The translations under genes were made by a program, and so were the position numbers. From Pythium myriotylum (lineage: Eukaryota; Oomycota; Peronosporomycetes; Pythiales; Pythiaceae), in the NCBI GenBank assembly GCA_023091665.1, contig JALJCQ010000027.1, positions 310,001 through 374,000 on the forward strand: a stretch of 64,000 bases of DNA. The letters are read 5' to 3'. Positions 1 through 10,290 of the stretch are shown here, in pieces. How positions within the stretch are numbered: position 1 is the stretch's first letter; each line of letters begins with the position of its first letter. A model generated the notes under the pieces. The model saw nothing but the letters and a program-made list of their open reading frames with translations. It was not told the DNA's origin and ran no database searches.

Positions 1-2664
1 CTCCATAAGTCGTTAGCTACTCCTCCCCCCTCTCTCCCAGCCCTCACCCCTTATGGTTGAGCAGCAGTAAATGCGTGACCAAAAACGACTTGTTTGCTCT
101 TCGACCTAATTGAGCTTTCCGGTGTTGGCCTAGTGTCTACACTACCTCGCTACCCCGTTATCCAGTGTTTCTCAAGTCCATTTACTTGGATCCAAATCGA
201 CAACACACTTGCGGATATGGCGACACAGTTCATGGACAAAGCCACCGGATAGATGATGGATGTGTATCTTCTATTCTGCCGCTATGGCACCTGCCTGTCT
301 CATACTCGAAACAACAACCAAGTGCGGTTGCTCATCTAGATACCGGGTTTAACACCATCCTCTTCATCACCAGTGCGTAGGATCACCTAGCAACAGTTCA
401 ACGATGTGGTTGTGGTCAGTGCGCGTCATGGTGTGTGTGACCCCATCGCCTCTTGGCCGCAGCATCTGAAAATCTTAAGCCCAATCAGACGAACAGTAAG
501 AGAGTTACCAGAGATGCATCTGGCGACAGAGCGAACCAATGATAACAACCAACCCAGACACACGTGATTCCTTTTCTTTTTTGTTTACCCAGTTGGGTGA
601 ATCCATACGTGGATAACGATTGGGACCGTAATGGTAAAGTGCTATTGTCGTGTGATCCGCACCTATGCCATTAAGGAGACCGCCTTGAAGCGGTTACATT
701 TACCTAAGATGCACAGTCTCAACATCAGGGTCACCCTCTTGCGTCCCTCGCTCCGGCTCGCGAGTCGCCGGGGATTCCAGGTGAACAGCGACCTCACTCG
801 CAATTTTCTCGCTCTCGACGCGCCGTGTTGCACCCGCCCCTCTCCCACAAACGCGCACACAAGAGCTACCTTTGGTACGTGTAGGATCTTTGCAACCACG
901 TTCGTGCCTTGTTCGATCTTTGGTTTTGACTTCAACAGCGTCAGCGTGTCTCTTCGAATGTGCTCGTATTGGGATGATCTGGTCGGTAAGGTCCGGAAGA
1001 TCTGAACGCTTTGCCGCAAAGATGTGGCTCGCTGCCGCCATTCGCTTAAGCGCACAAGACGCGAAGGTTTGTCAAAGGTACTTCTTGGCGCTGTCGGCAG
1101 TCATATGTTCGACAATAATTTTCGATCCTGGAGATTTGGCAACACGTGTAACATGAAGGGTTATCAACGAACAACACATGGACGCGTTGATTTCAGGTGC
1201 ATTTTCTCCCTTCTACCACGGCAATACCACGTTGATTTCAGGTGCGTTTTTCTCCCTTTCGCAGCGGCAATCTCGGAACAAATCTAATGCCATAATCCTC
1301 CAGTGCAGACATCATTGTTACACAAGAGGCAGTTAGAGTGGCTCTGGCGAACGCACTGGACACGACGGATAGGCTACCTGCGGCACGTGGCTTCCCTTGA
1401 CAAACCCCGATAGTGATGCTCGGTCAGCGTGGTGGCGCAGCAAACTGCGGTCGCAATATGAACGTACACGATCGACAACACTCCGAGTGTCGGGTATGTT
1501 ACTCTGATGGACGTTCACGCGGAAACGGGCGTATTTTTCGTTTGACAACGTGCACGCGAAGGTTGTGTCCTCGACTAGCTCCTAAGATAACCAGTAAGCA
1601 GGTAGAGTAGAGTTGATTGGCGGGGCTGGCATCAGTGGCACAGCTCATGCAGGCCCTAAGAACTGATTTGCATCAGGGATTTACAACAATATCGGGCACC
1701 AGGACTTGTTTACTCGTAAAAATGCCTTGTTGATTCACTCTGAGAGCGCGTCGAGCGACGGCACCCACGAGCCGCGCAATCCGCACGTATTGCTACTAAC
1801 AATCCCAAGAAGCAGCGAAGTCGCATATCCCTTATCGAGACCAGGCCACCAACGCATCGGGAAACTTGTTCCTCCTGCGATATTGCACAATGGAGGAGGT
1901 TTGCTTCATCCTGACGCTGGCGACTGATAGTCTGTGAGCAAATATCCTAGCAAATCTCGCTCTCAATTGAATAATTTCAATTTGCAGCCATGCTCGACAT
2001 ACACAATCTAGGCTGATCTCGTACAGTATATACAGGATATCAATCAATATGAAGCCCTTTGCGAGAGCGTCGTCGACAGAGTAACGCGACAGGGAGTTCA
2101 CCCTCGGTGGGGATCAAGTTAGTTGGGGCATCTCACTTCAATAACAAAAAAAAGCGATAGTATCGGCTAGGAGGTTAGGCTCTTCCTGGCATTTGTGTCG
2201 ACAAACTCAAATTTCGGCAGCTCGCTTTGGGGGACAACAGATCTATTGCGAAGCTTAACCTAAGGAATGCAACTGAGCGTGCTAATAGCACGCTCGCCCG
2301 GGAGTGGAGAGTGGGTCGTCGACGCTGCTAGAAGATGAAGATGCTTGGTAGCGCAGGAGAATCGAAAGTGAGGGTGGGATGAGAACCGAGGCATCTCACG
2401 CTCGCAGCCAAAAGCTAAATTTCCGCGACCGGAAAAAACCAATGGCGTTGTTCAACACGTTTTTCTTCTATGAGCAAAATTGTGATTAATCTTGTTTGCC
2501 ATGACCGTCGGCGATACCAGCAACTTGCCGTGGTCTCAGACGCAATACTCAACGAACTTCTTCTTCTCGAAGCAGTCGAGTCTGTTGAGTTGCTTCTACC
2601 TAAATGTTAAAAGCAATTGTTCAGGGGATCCCCAGACGCTGGTTTGACTAGAGTTATTGCCTCG
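1..2664. other. gene-poor stretch, no supported gene
   Basis: Only short open frames occur, with no recognisable motif, signal peptide or conserved partner elsewhere in the window. The one structured element is the tandem duplication at 1182-1274. I see no gene here. Confidence 0.5.
1182..1274. repeat. two-copy tandem repeat, about 46 bp units
   Basis: Two adjacent units (1182-1228 and 1229-1274) share the run GTTGATTTCAGGTGC, then a T-rich CTCCCTT stretch and a CGGCAAT end. The second copy differs by scattered substitutions and a slightly longer T run. This is a simple local tandem duplication in noncoding DNA. Confidence 0.8.
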
Positions 2665-2755
2665 GCGAGAGATCTCGAGAGAGATCTCGAGAGAGAGAGA
2701 GAGAGAGAGAGAGGAGGAGGAGGAGGAGGAGGAGGAGGAGGAGGAGGAGGAGGAC
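2665..2755. repeat. GA / GGA microsatellite
   Basis: An imperfect GATCTCGA/GA dinucleotide run passes directly into about 14 GGA triplets. Open frames across it (poly-Glu, poly-Gly, or poly-Ser/poly-Leu antisense) are artefacts of the repeat. Confidence 0.95.
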
Positions 2756-2911
2756 TGCCCATTCGGGTCTTGGGTCATGGGTTTCAAAATTATAGCAGGT
2801 GTTGAAAGCTACTCGGTGCTGTGTCTCCGCCATCTTGTAGTATGGACGAAGGTGGTGATGCCACCGCGACAGTCCGATTTGCCCCGCAGTCATGCGTGCT
2901 CTGGTGCATAA

Positions 2912-2977
2912 GCTTGTATTTCATTCATTGACTAGCGGATCGGCAAGGATCCGCTAGTCAATGAATGAAATACAAGC
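2912..2977. repeat. perfect palindrome, 30-bp arms, 6-nt centre
   Basis: The left arm 2912-2941 is the exact reverse complement of 2948-2977, separated by GGCAAG. The arm sequence occurs nowhere else that I could see in the window, so it is not a copy of a fold-back transposon family represented here. Confidence 0.95.
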
Positions 2978-3748
2978 CAACGGTCCAAGATCGGCGTTTT
3001 AAGGGCATGTGTGTGACCATACCAAGATAGTTCGTAAAGATAGGACCACAGGGTACTGGCTGAACGACAGCAGTGGCGTTGCGTGCTGTTCTGCAAGGGT
3101 CTCGGACAGATCTTTCGCCAAATTTGCCGAAGATCTGTCGGAACAAATCTCCGTCGAGCCCCACGAACAACTTCGACACTGTTGAGATTCCTTTCTTTCC
3201 ATGACAACGAGTTCAGAAAGAGGAACGAAAGACCGCCACCCACGGCAGAGATGAGCTCTAGGCGAGATCCTCTTCTCTACGCGATCCACCGGTTGAGTCA
3301 ACTGCACCCATCATCGGCTCCCGACAAAGATCGAATCCAGGGGGGAGAGACTCCACCAATCGCACCTCTGCCATCCAGCGGACATTACTCACATTCCAGA
3401 AACTTCTCAAAGTGGAATCATGGTCACTCGTTGCCCAACTTCCGAAATGGAAACAACACAGCTACTGTATCGTGGCCAAGGGAGATGCCAACGTGTGTGA
3501 CTCCTCCATGGAGCGCATCCTCCTCACGACACTGCGACAAAAATGCACCCAGAGCAAACTTACTGTACACGCCAAATCTGTGCAAAGCGTGTTCATAAAT
3601 TTGTGCAGTCTCTGCACATTTGGGGGCATGAACCAGTCGGTGTGAATCATTCGTCCCGCTGACTGATCTCTGTAAAAGAGACCGTACCCACCTGGGTCTT
3701 GTTTCCTCACTCTCGCCCCACTTTGCATTTTGCCGTCAACCCGACAAG
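2978..3748. other. intergenic region upstream of the first PAE gene
   Basis: It contains an imperfect inverted repeat around 3102-3142 (AGATCTT...AAGATCT core). Just before the PAE start there is a CTCACTC...CATTTT sequence (about 3705-3732) resembling an oomycete initiator plus flanking promoter region. Short open frames here show no recognisable features. Confidence 0.45.
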
Positions 3749-5017
3749 ATGGCTCGCCTCAGCTTCCTCGCAATCGCTGCTCTCGTTGTGCAGGCCGTGT
3801 CGGCCTACCGCCCTGGCGACGAGAGCTGCGTCGTCACACCGACCAACGACTGCTCGCTCAGCAAGATCAAGCCCTCAGCGCTCGATGGCTCGACGCTCGT
3901 GTACCCGGGCGGTAAGACGCGCTGTGCATTCAACGACTGGTCCAGCCCCAAGAACACCTACACGACCAACTCGACGTACTTTTTCCAAGTCTTTCCGGCG
4001 CCCAAGAAGTCGAAGAAGCTGCTGCTCTACCTGGACGGCGGCGGCGCGTGTTGGGACGCAGTCTCGTGCAGCTTTGCGTTCATCTGCGCGTCAGGATTTG
4101 AGACATTCTACGCCAACCCTCGCGCACTCAGTGTCGGCTTCATGAACCGTACGGACCCGACCAACCTCTTCAACGACTGGAACATCGTCAACGTGCCTTA
4201 CTGCACCGGCGACGTGTTCATCGGCGACCGTGTTCTCGATGGCGCCGACCCGGCGATCGTCGGCGCAGTCTTCCAGAAGCCCGAGTGTCTCAACCAGAAC
4301 CAGAGCGTTCACTTCAACGGATTCGTCAACGCCGAGTCTGCGTTCGACTGGGCTGTCAAGAACTTTCCAGACGTGGACCAGATCGCGCTGACTGGCTCCA
4401 GCGCTGGCGCGATTGCGATCCAGCTCTACGCCAAGCGGATCGCCGAGAAGTGGCAGGTGGAGCAAAAGAAGACCAAGTTCTCGGTACTGGTCGACAGCTT
4501 CATTGGCGTCTTCCCGGACGAGACCCCGCCGGGTTCGCTCTTCAACTACCTTGGTACGTGCTCGCTACCATGGGGACTCCCAGACAGCGCCGTGCAGACC
4601 TGCAAGAGCGGTAAGGGCACGAACCTCGATTTCTTCAAGCCGACCATCCAGGCGACTTCCTACGCCGACTGGTTCTTCGCTGACTCGACTGCCGACGAAA
4701 CGCAGCGGCTCTACTACGAGCTGCTTCGTCAGGGCATCCTCGCGTACCCGTTCCAAACGATTATCTCACCTGAAGAACTGCACACCAAGCAGACTCAGAT
4801 CTACAACACGTACAAGGACGTTGCGCCAAAGCTCTCGCGGTTCGTCGAAGTAAGCGACCGCCACGTGTTCTTCAAGACCAACGACTGGGTCGACATTATC
4901 GGTGAAGACAACAAGACCACCTTGGGAAGCGTCGTGGGCGGCATCATCAACCAAAAGCCCACGGACGTGCCCAAGCCGACGAGCGTAACGCCGACGTGCA
5001 AGGATGCATCTGCTTAA
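3749..5017 (+). CDS. secreted pectin acetylesterase / Notum-like hydrolase (copy 1)
   Basis: A 422-residue serine esterase of the plant PAE/animal Notum family (CE13 type), which removes acyl groups from extracellular polysaccharides or proteins. The first about 20 residues (MARLSFLAIAALVVQAVSA) are a signal peptide, followed by a Cys-containing mature start. Visible family motifs are LLLYLDGGGACW (oxyanion region, about residue 90), the nucleophile elbow GSSAGA with Ser about 218, and DRHVFF with His about 372 near the C-terminus. Several N-x-S/T sites suggest N-glycosylation. The C-terminus is short and polar (PKPTS...), with no hydrophobic GPI tail, so I infer a freely secreted enzyme. The next gene downstream lies on the opposite strand. 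The substrate, pectin acetate versus another acyl ester, cannot be told from sequence. Confidence 0.9.
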   Translation: MARLSFLAIAALVVQAVSAYRPGDESCVVTPTNDCSLSKIKPSALDGSTLVYPGGKTRCAFNDWSSPKNTYTTNSTYFFQVFPAPKKSKKLLLYLDGGGACWDAVSCSFAFICASGFETFYANPRALSVGFMNRTDPTNLFNDWNIVNVPYCTGDVFIGDRVLDGADPAIVGAVFQKPECLNQNQSVHFNGFVNAESAFDWAVKNFPDVDQIALTGSSAGAIAIQLYAKRIAEKWQVEQKKTKFSVLVDSFIGVFPDETPPGSLFNYLGTCSLPWGLPDSAVQTCKSGKGTNLDFFKPTIQATSYADWFFADSTADETQRLYYELLRQGILAYPFQTIISPEELHTKQTQIYNTYKDVAPKLSRFVEVSDRHVFFKTNDWVDIIGEDNKTTLGSVVGGIINQKPTDVPKPTSVTPTCKDASA

Positions 5018-5129
5018 AGGAGCTCGAAGCCCGCTGAACAACGGCTGGTTGACTGACAAAATTGGAGAAACTTAGAAAGATAGAAAGAGACTTTGCCACC
5101 ACACAACCTCGTTCTTCTTTCGCTACTAC

Positions 5130-5229
5130 GTTGCTCACGTCACGTGAGCAACAGAGTTTTTCTGCTTGCATTGCTGCAGCGACGTGAGGCTCACGTCGCT
5201 GCAGCAATGCAAGCAGAAAAACTCTGTTG
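5130..5229. repeat. nested perfect palindromes with 1-nt centres
   Basis: Two overlapping palindromes. 5130-5152 has 11-bp arms around a single C (5141). 5149-5229 has perfect 40-bp arms (5149-5188 and 5190-5229) around a single G (5189). They share CAAC and the GCTCACGTC core. The pair sits between the convergent 3' ends of the PAE gene (5017) and the minus-strand gene ending at 5311, so a role as a transcribed hairpin or 3'-end structure is possible. The near-zero spacer is more typical of a replication template switch. Confidence 0.95.
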
Positions 5230-5310
5230 ACCATCCGACGACAAAAGCATTATTATGATCAACGATTCTTTAAAAACTAGTCTTGCGTCGGAAGAGAACG
5301 GAAGAATACT

Positions 5311-6204
5311 CTAGAGTTCGTTAGTTTCTTCGTGCTCGGTTGACAGGAGAAAATCGACCGACTGTCGCTCATCGAATAGCAATGGACGATGAACAAACTC
5401 GTAGAGTTCTTCGATATGAGGACGATCTGTTCGCGTAGCCATGTCTTGTTCCATCTGGCTCATGGCATAGATCAACCCAGTCCGATGCTCTGCGGCTTCT
5501 TGGATCAGCTGCGCTGCCAGTGTTGCATCGCCAACGAGTTCGTTTAGCCCCTCGACAAAGTTCAATTCCGGGTCTTGCCGTACGATTTGATTTTGCTCAT
5601 CAAACTCGATGAGCATTTTAATGGGAACGTGCCAGCGCTTGTTGACGAGCGAGTTCGCCAGTGCAGGGTACTTCAGCACAGCCGGATACACAAATTTAAT
5701 GGCGTTCAACGAAATGTTGCCGCGCGCGACACCTTCGACATGGACTGAGAAAGTCCTCGCCATCGGATCAGCGGAGACCATTCGGATCGTGTCGACTTGC
5801 ATCGTGGTGACCGAGTTCCAGCAGTAATTGTAGCGCGCCGTCACAGCCAGCTGGTCGCGTCCCCGGTAAAAGCCAAAGGAGATGTTCTCGTGGAAGACCG
5901 TCGTGAAAAAATCCCGTACTTCTTGCGCCGAAGTCGTGTACCCGCCCTGGGCGACCTGGATAAATTGGTCGGTGCGTCGCACCAGCGAGCCATCGCCGTC
6001 GCACTTGGTGTAGAGCTGCCGCGTGTAAAGCAAGTTGCGGTGCAAGTGGAGATCCTGGATCTGCTGTCGAAGCGTGTTTATGTCGAGGGAGAGGTTGTAG
6101 AGCTTCGAGCGGATGCGCTGCTTGTCGGTCACGCGACGTTTGTTCTTCTTGAGTCCTCGCGTCGTAGACGTCGCGCGATGCCATTCCACGAGGCGGTCGA
6201 CCAT
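5311..6204 (-). CDS. EWH...SVxFLLS family protein (basic coiled coil + NTF2-like-looking domain), member 1
   Basis: 297 residues from ATG at 6204. This start is chosen because M-V-D-R-x-V-EWH aligns with the start of every paralogue here. Order: EWH near residue 7; a Lys/Arg-rich segment (KKNKRRVTDKQRIRSK); a short heptad-like helix (DINTLRQQIQDLHLHRNLLY); a DGDGSLV motif; a middle domain with FGFYRGRD, YPAVLKYPAL and IVRQDPELNF, whose pattern suggests an NTF2/SnoaL-like fold; and ERQSVDFLLS near the C-terminus followed by ten extra residues. No signal peptide or membrane segment, so intracellular, perhaps nuclear. The basic-plus-coil N-terminus resembles a bZIP but lacks the canonical Asn...Arg spacing. 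Function is unknown. It lies between two PAE genes. Confidence 0.85.
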   Translation of the reverse strand: MVDRLVEWHRATSTTRGLKKNKRRVTDKQRIRSKLYNLSLDINTLRQQIQDLHLHRNLLYTRQLYTKCDGDGSLVRRTDQFIQVAQGGYTTSAQEVRDFFTTVFHENISFGFYRGRDQLAVTARYNYCWNSVTTMQVDTIRMVSADPMARTFSVHVEGVARGNISLNAIKFVYPAVLKYPALANSLVNKRWHVPIKMLIEFDEQNQIVRQDPELNFVEGLNELVGDATLAAQLIQEAAEHRTGLIYAMSQMEQDMATRTDRPHIEELYEFVHRPLLFDERQSVDFLLSTEHEETNEL

Positions 6205-6769
6205 GGTGGGAGCGAGTTGACGAGTGAGGAACGGAAGCAATCAAGATTGGCAGTCGGAAGGGCTCCCTCGACCACAACACGGCTTATCCCACCCGTCTCT
6301 TTTGATACCGTATAAATCAGTCGATGGGTTGTCGTCTGATCAAGGGCTGAGACCGCCATCAAACAGACCCACTTCCGACTGGTTCGATATCGAAGAGGAC
6401 GTGCTAGAGCATGTGGAGTGAGACGACTGACTTCAGAAAGAGCGTCGCACACGACCCGACGAGATGAGATGGTCATCTCATTGCTGTGCAAGCAAGGCGA
6501 GCCCCGTGTTGTCGATGCGAACTGATATGCACCCTGTCAAGACGATCCACTGACGCCCCGTCTGGTTGAGACTGGCACGGAGGAAGCCACCAAGGCCAAT
6601 ACTGTGAACAAAGTGATCTTGCATTCGTATTGAGTTATCGCTAGCGTCCCGACCCTACCCCACTCGTACTGCTAGCAATGCAAGGACATGAAGGAAAAGA
6701 AGAAAATGTATCGCCGTCTCGGTCTCTACGAACCCATGGAAGTGGTCCGCTTCAACCCCGGTGGGTTCT
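6205..6769. other. intergenic region between member 1 and PAE copy 2
   Basis: Contains the promoter side of the minus-strand gene starting at 6204, with a CCTCACTCGTCAACT initiator-like sequence 15-30 bp upstream of its ATG, and the 3' flank of the PAE gene ending at 6770. A small inverted repeat (ATGAGATG/CATCTCAT) lies near 6468-6484. No further gene seen. Confidence 0.45.
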
Positions 6770-8014
6770 CTAGCAGCTGGGGCGAAGAGACGTCGGTTGT
6801 GGCACGACGTTCTCCTCAACGCTCGCACGCACGACACTTCCCAAAGTCGTCTTGTTGTCCTCACCCAGGATATCGACCCAGTCGTTCGTCTTGAAGAACA
6901 CGTGGCGATCGCTTACTTCGACAAAGCGGAACAACTTTGGCGCGATGGTCTCGTAGGACTCGAAGACCTGAGTCTGCATGTCGTGAAACTTTTCTGGGGC
7001 GATCATGGTCTTAAAAGGGTAGGCAAGGATTCCCTGGCGCAGCAGCTCGTAGTAGAGGCGCTGGGTCTTGTCGGCCGTAGAGTCAGCGAAAAGCCAGTCC
7101 GCGTACGAAGTGGCTTGGATGGTGGGCTTGACCAGTTCCGTGGTCGTTGCCTTGCTCGTCTTGCATGCCTCAACGACATCCAAAGGGAGACCCCATGGGC
7201 CAGCGCACGTGCCGATGAAATTGATCAGCGAGCCCAATGGTGCTTCGTCGGGAAAGACCCCGATGTAGCTGTCTACGAGGACTGAATATTTGATCTTCCT
7301 CTGCTGGACTTGCCACTTTTCAGCGATTCTCTTTGCATGAAACTGGATGGCGATCGCCCCAGCGCTGGAGCCACTGAGTACGAGCTGGTCAATGTCCGGA
7401 AAGTTCTTCAGCGCCCACGCGAAGGCGGAGTCCGCATTCACGAGCCCGTTCATGTGGACGCTTTGGTTCTGATTAAGGCATGCTGGCTTATTCAGTGCGA
7501 CTACCGCAGCTGGATCAGTGCCATCAAGGACTTGGTTCCCCATGTGCAAGTCCCCGGTGCAGTACGGAAGATTGATGATGTTCCAGTCTTTGAAAACGTT
7601 CGCCGGGTCAGTGCGGTTCATGAAGCCTTCACTGTGAGATCGCGGGTCAGCGTAGAACGTCTCGAAACCAGACGAGCAGATGAACCCGAAGCTACACGAC
7701 GTAGCGTCCCAGCAGCCACCCCCGCCGTCGAGGTAGAGCAACAGTTTGCTAGATTTCTTGGTTGCCGGAAAGACCTGGAAAAAGTACGTCGAGTTGGTCT
7801 TGTACGTGCTGTTTGGGCTCGACCAGTTGTCGAAGGCGCAACGGGTGCTGCCTCCGGGGTACACGAGCGTCGATCCATCCAGTGCTGACGGTTTGAGCTT
7901 ATTGAGCGAGCAATCGTTACTCGGTGTGACGACGCAACTCTCGTCACCAGGACGGGAGGCCAACGTGGTCTGGACGATCAGAGCAGCGATCGCGATGAAA
8001 CTGAGCCGAGGCAT
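6770..8014 (-). CDS. secreted pectin acetylesterase / Notum-like hydrolase (copy 2)
   Basis: 414 residues from ATG at 8014. The chosen Met begins a typical signal peptide (MPRLSFIAIAALIVQTTLA) that aligns with the other PAE copies; open frame upstream of it is not conserved. It has the family motifs LLLYLDGGGGCW, GSSAGAIAIQ with the nucleophilic Ser, and DRHVFFKTNDWVDI with the C-terminal His. It is most like the copy at 3749-5017, sharing the YRPGDESCVV/SRPGDESCVV start and the TTLGSVV...PTS polar C-terminus without a GPI signal. The two form a divergent subgroup distinct from the 39-57 kb array. Predicted secreted esterase. Confidence 0.9.
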   Translation of the reverse strand: MPRLSFIAIAALIVQTTLASRPGDESCVVTPSNDCSLNKLKPSALDGSTLVYPGGSTRCAFDNWSSPNSTYKTNSTYFFQVFPATKKSSKLLLYLDGGGGCWDATSCSFGFICSSGFETFYADPRSHSEGFMNRTDPANVFKDWNIINLPYCTGDLHMGNQVLDGTDPAAVVALNKPACLNQNQSVHMNGLVNADSAFAWALKNFPDIDQLVLSGSSAGAIAIQFHAKRIAEKWQVQQRKIKYSVLVDSYIGVFPDEAPLGSLINFIGTCAGPWGLPLDVVEACKTSKATTTELVKPTIQATSYADWLFADSTADKTQRLYYELLRQGILAYPFKTMIAPEKFHDMQTQVFESYETIAPKLFRFVEVSDRHVFFKTNDWVDILGEDNKTTLGSVVRASVEENVVPQPTSLRPSC

Positions 8015-9793
8015 CTTTGGAGTCTGATGAGAATTCCGGAATGAGTGGAAACCCAAAGAATGATTCCCACAGCTCACCCCGCTCACGAGATAGTGATGGA
8101 GATCCATTGCTTCAGCATTGTTGAGACAGGCTCGTTCAAGCAAGGGGGAAATTTCTGGCTCTGGATCTCCTTTCAAATCAACACGCAAACTGGCCATCAT
8201 TTATGGCGGGTTATATGTTATCATTTTCGCGTCTAGGAATGAAGAATGTGATTTACAAAAAGTTACAAATGAGTGTAAGGAATATTTTAAAATAATGGGT
8301 ATGTTTTATTTCTTGAGTGGGGAGTCATATTGAAGAGGAATGTATGTAAAATTCCATGTTGATTGCTCCCAATTCAATGCAGCGTGTCGTGAAGTAACGT
8401 TTCCAGCGTGATGACTAAAGTCACTGCGAGTCATACTGCTCACGAGCGTTTGTCTGGTGCTGCCATGTTTACTCCATTGCTGCCTGTACAATGCATCGGC
8501 GAAGGTTGTAGCGCGAGAGCAGCTCGTGTATCGATTTCTTTTTTTCATCTGGTAGAGGCTTCTGCAAGACGCTTTATTGAAATTCGATATCCTGTCACGT
8601 AAAATGCTGAAGACAGATACCAGAACGGTATTATTGGCCATAGCTACACCGCAGAGATATCGTTCGGCGTATGTTTCGGCGAGGTCAAGTTCACCGGTAG
8701 AAGTTCCCTCTGACTTGGCAAGTTGCGGTGCGCAAAATCGGCAACCACGATGCTTTCCCATGCGCTATCCAAACAGGAGTACCATTCAGAGACAGTAAAT
8801 AGCTAATAAAGGTTGTTCATTTTCGTTGTAAACGTTGAATGAAACTTCCGGTCTTTGGCAGACGAGTTGATGAGTGTGCCCTGGAGACGCTCGAAGCGCG
8901 CTCACGCAAAGGTGAAATTTACGCGTAGGAAGCACATTTTGCCTCACCCAAGCTTCGACGTATTTCTCGTTGCAGTTCCTTTAGTTCCTCGACTCATCTG
9001 CTCGAGAATACAAGCTCTACACGCTCCATGTGAAGTAAATGCGTTATTATTCTGTGTTGGAGGGAAGTTCCAACGACATGATTGGGAAAAGAGCGGAGTG
9101 TTGAAGCGCTCAATTTACTCAAGTCTCAGCGAGACGTGTATTGGTTTGTCAATACCATCTCAAGTCTGATCGTGAGAAACTTGAAGAGATAATAGTTTGG
9201 TTCGACATGGTTCCTGCTCATCGATCTCGACTTCGTACTGTCAATCCATACTCAGGACCAGAGGCTTTCAAAGCGTACAGCTTTCTCGCTCTTTAGCCCT
9301 CGAAGCATTTACCCGATCCAGAGCTGTTGTCGGCTGAGCCTGTTGAGTACGATACACAGTGTTCTGTCAGCACTGGTCCTCTTTCTGCGGCGGAGGTGCC
9401 ATCTTAGCAATCGGGATACGAGACGATCCAGACGAAGATCCAAATCGAAGGTCCCACCCAAAAAGCATCTCCAATGTTCCCTCCAAACAGCACCATCTCC
9501 CCTTTTCCTCCTAAAACCGGGCACCAAAAGTTTTTTTACCGTACAGTACGTGCATTTTGTGGGTTCGCATTTGATCTCAGCACCGCACCATTCACAGTCG
9601 TTGATTTGACCATGTACTCCCGGCCATAATCCAATCTAACAATCTTGGCGCCGACAAGGATTACAATAATGTACTGAGTGTCAAGCCCGCATCTCAGATC
9701 ATACTGTATTTACTTCTCGTTGAGATACCCTCCATTCGATTTCTTTTCACTTCGTAATTCTCTTCTCATTCGGCAACTCATAATCCATTGCTC
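8015..9793. other. intergenic, no supported gene
   Basis: An open frame on the minus strand (8306-8761, 151 codons) has no signal peptide, domain or paralogue and is not called. The last 60 bases contain TCTCATTCGGCAACTC, an initiator-like core promoter in front of the relic that starts at 9794. Confidence 0.45.
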
Positions 9794-10290
9794 ATGGCGA
9801 GAAGATTCATCGAATGGCATCATGCGCGTGCCACCACGGCCATCGTTCCCAAGGAAAAACGCCGCACTACGGATAAGCAGCGGATCCGCTCCAAGCTCTA
9901 CAATCTCTCGCTCAACACTATACCAAGGTCGTGAGCGAGGCGTTGAGTTCGGGCCATTTCGAGGCCGAGATTTGCTGGCGCGATGACACAGCTTCAGTGT
10001 ACCATGGACGCGGACGCTGAAATCGGATCTCACGTCAATTCAGATCATCGGTAAAGAGGACGATACAACCTCGTTCAACGTGGTCGTGACGTCGCTCTGC
10101 TCGAGTCCCGTGACGCACGACATCCTCAAGTATATCTACCCGGCATTGCTTAAGTACCCTGAGCTCGCTGACAACCTGATTGGTAGACCTTGGACGTTTA
10201 TTGCCAAGCTCATCTTGGAGTTCAACAACGACAACCAGGTTATACGGTACAACACCGACCTCGATTTTTTAAGGGTCTTCTGTCTGCCGT
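9794..10290 (+). pseudogene. EWH...SVxFLLS family relic, internally deleted
   Basis: Starts with M-A-R-R-F-I-EWHHARATTAI and the basic segment KRRTTDKQRIRSKLYN, then breaks in the coiled coil. About 65 codons are missing compared with the member at 12943-13800, after which the reading frame is shifted and stopped. Homology resumes as VVSEA..., then an open stretch (about 10080-10285) matching the YPALLKYPELADNLIG and DLDF motifs. It ends before the SVxFLLS tail. It is the only copy on the plus strand. The start and a plausible core promoter survive, so a short N-terminal peptide could still be made, but the domain is destroyed. Confidence 0.85.

Noticed and set aside
2596..2911. Poly-Ser, poly-Leu and poly-Glu proteins
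   Set aside because: Translations of the GA/GGA microsatellite.
3083..3598. Open frame of 171 codons upstream of the first PAE gene
   Set aside because: Low-complexity, Ser/Arg/Pro-rich, no motif, overlaps an imperfect palindrome and competing frames; no paralogue in the window.
5311..6204. Canonical bZIP transcription factor
   Set aside because: A basic segment and short heptad exist, but the canonical Asn-x7-Arg spacing and a long leucine zipper are missing, so only 'bZIP-like' is supportable.
8306..8761. Minus-strand open frame of 151 codons
   Set aside because: No signal peptide, domain, conserved partner or promoter match; composition like surrounding spacer.
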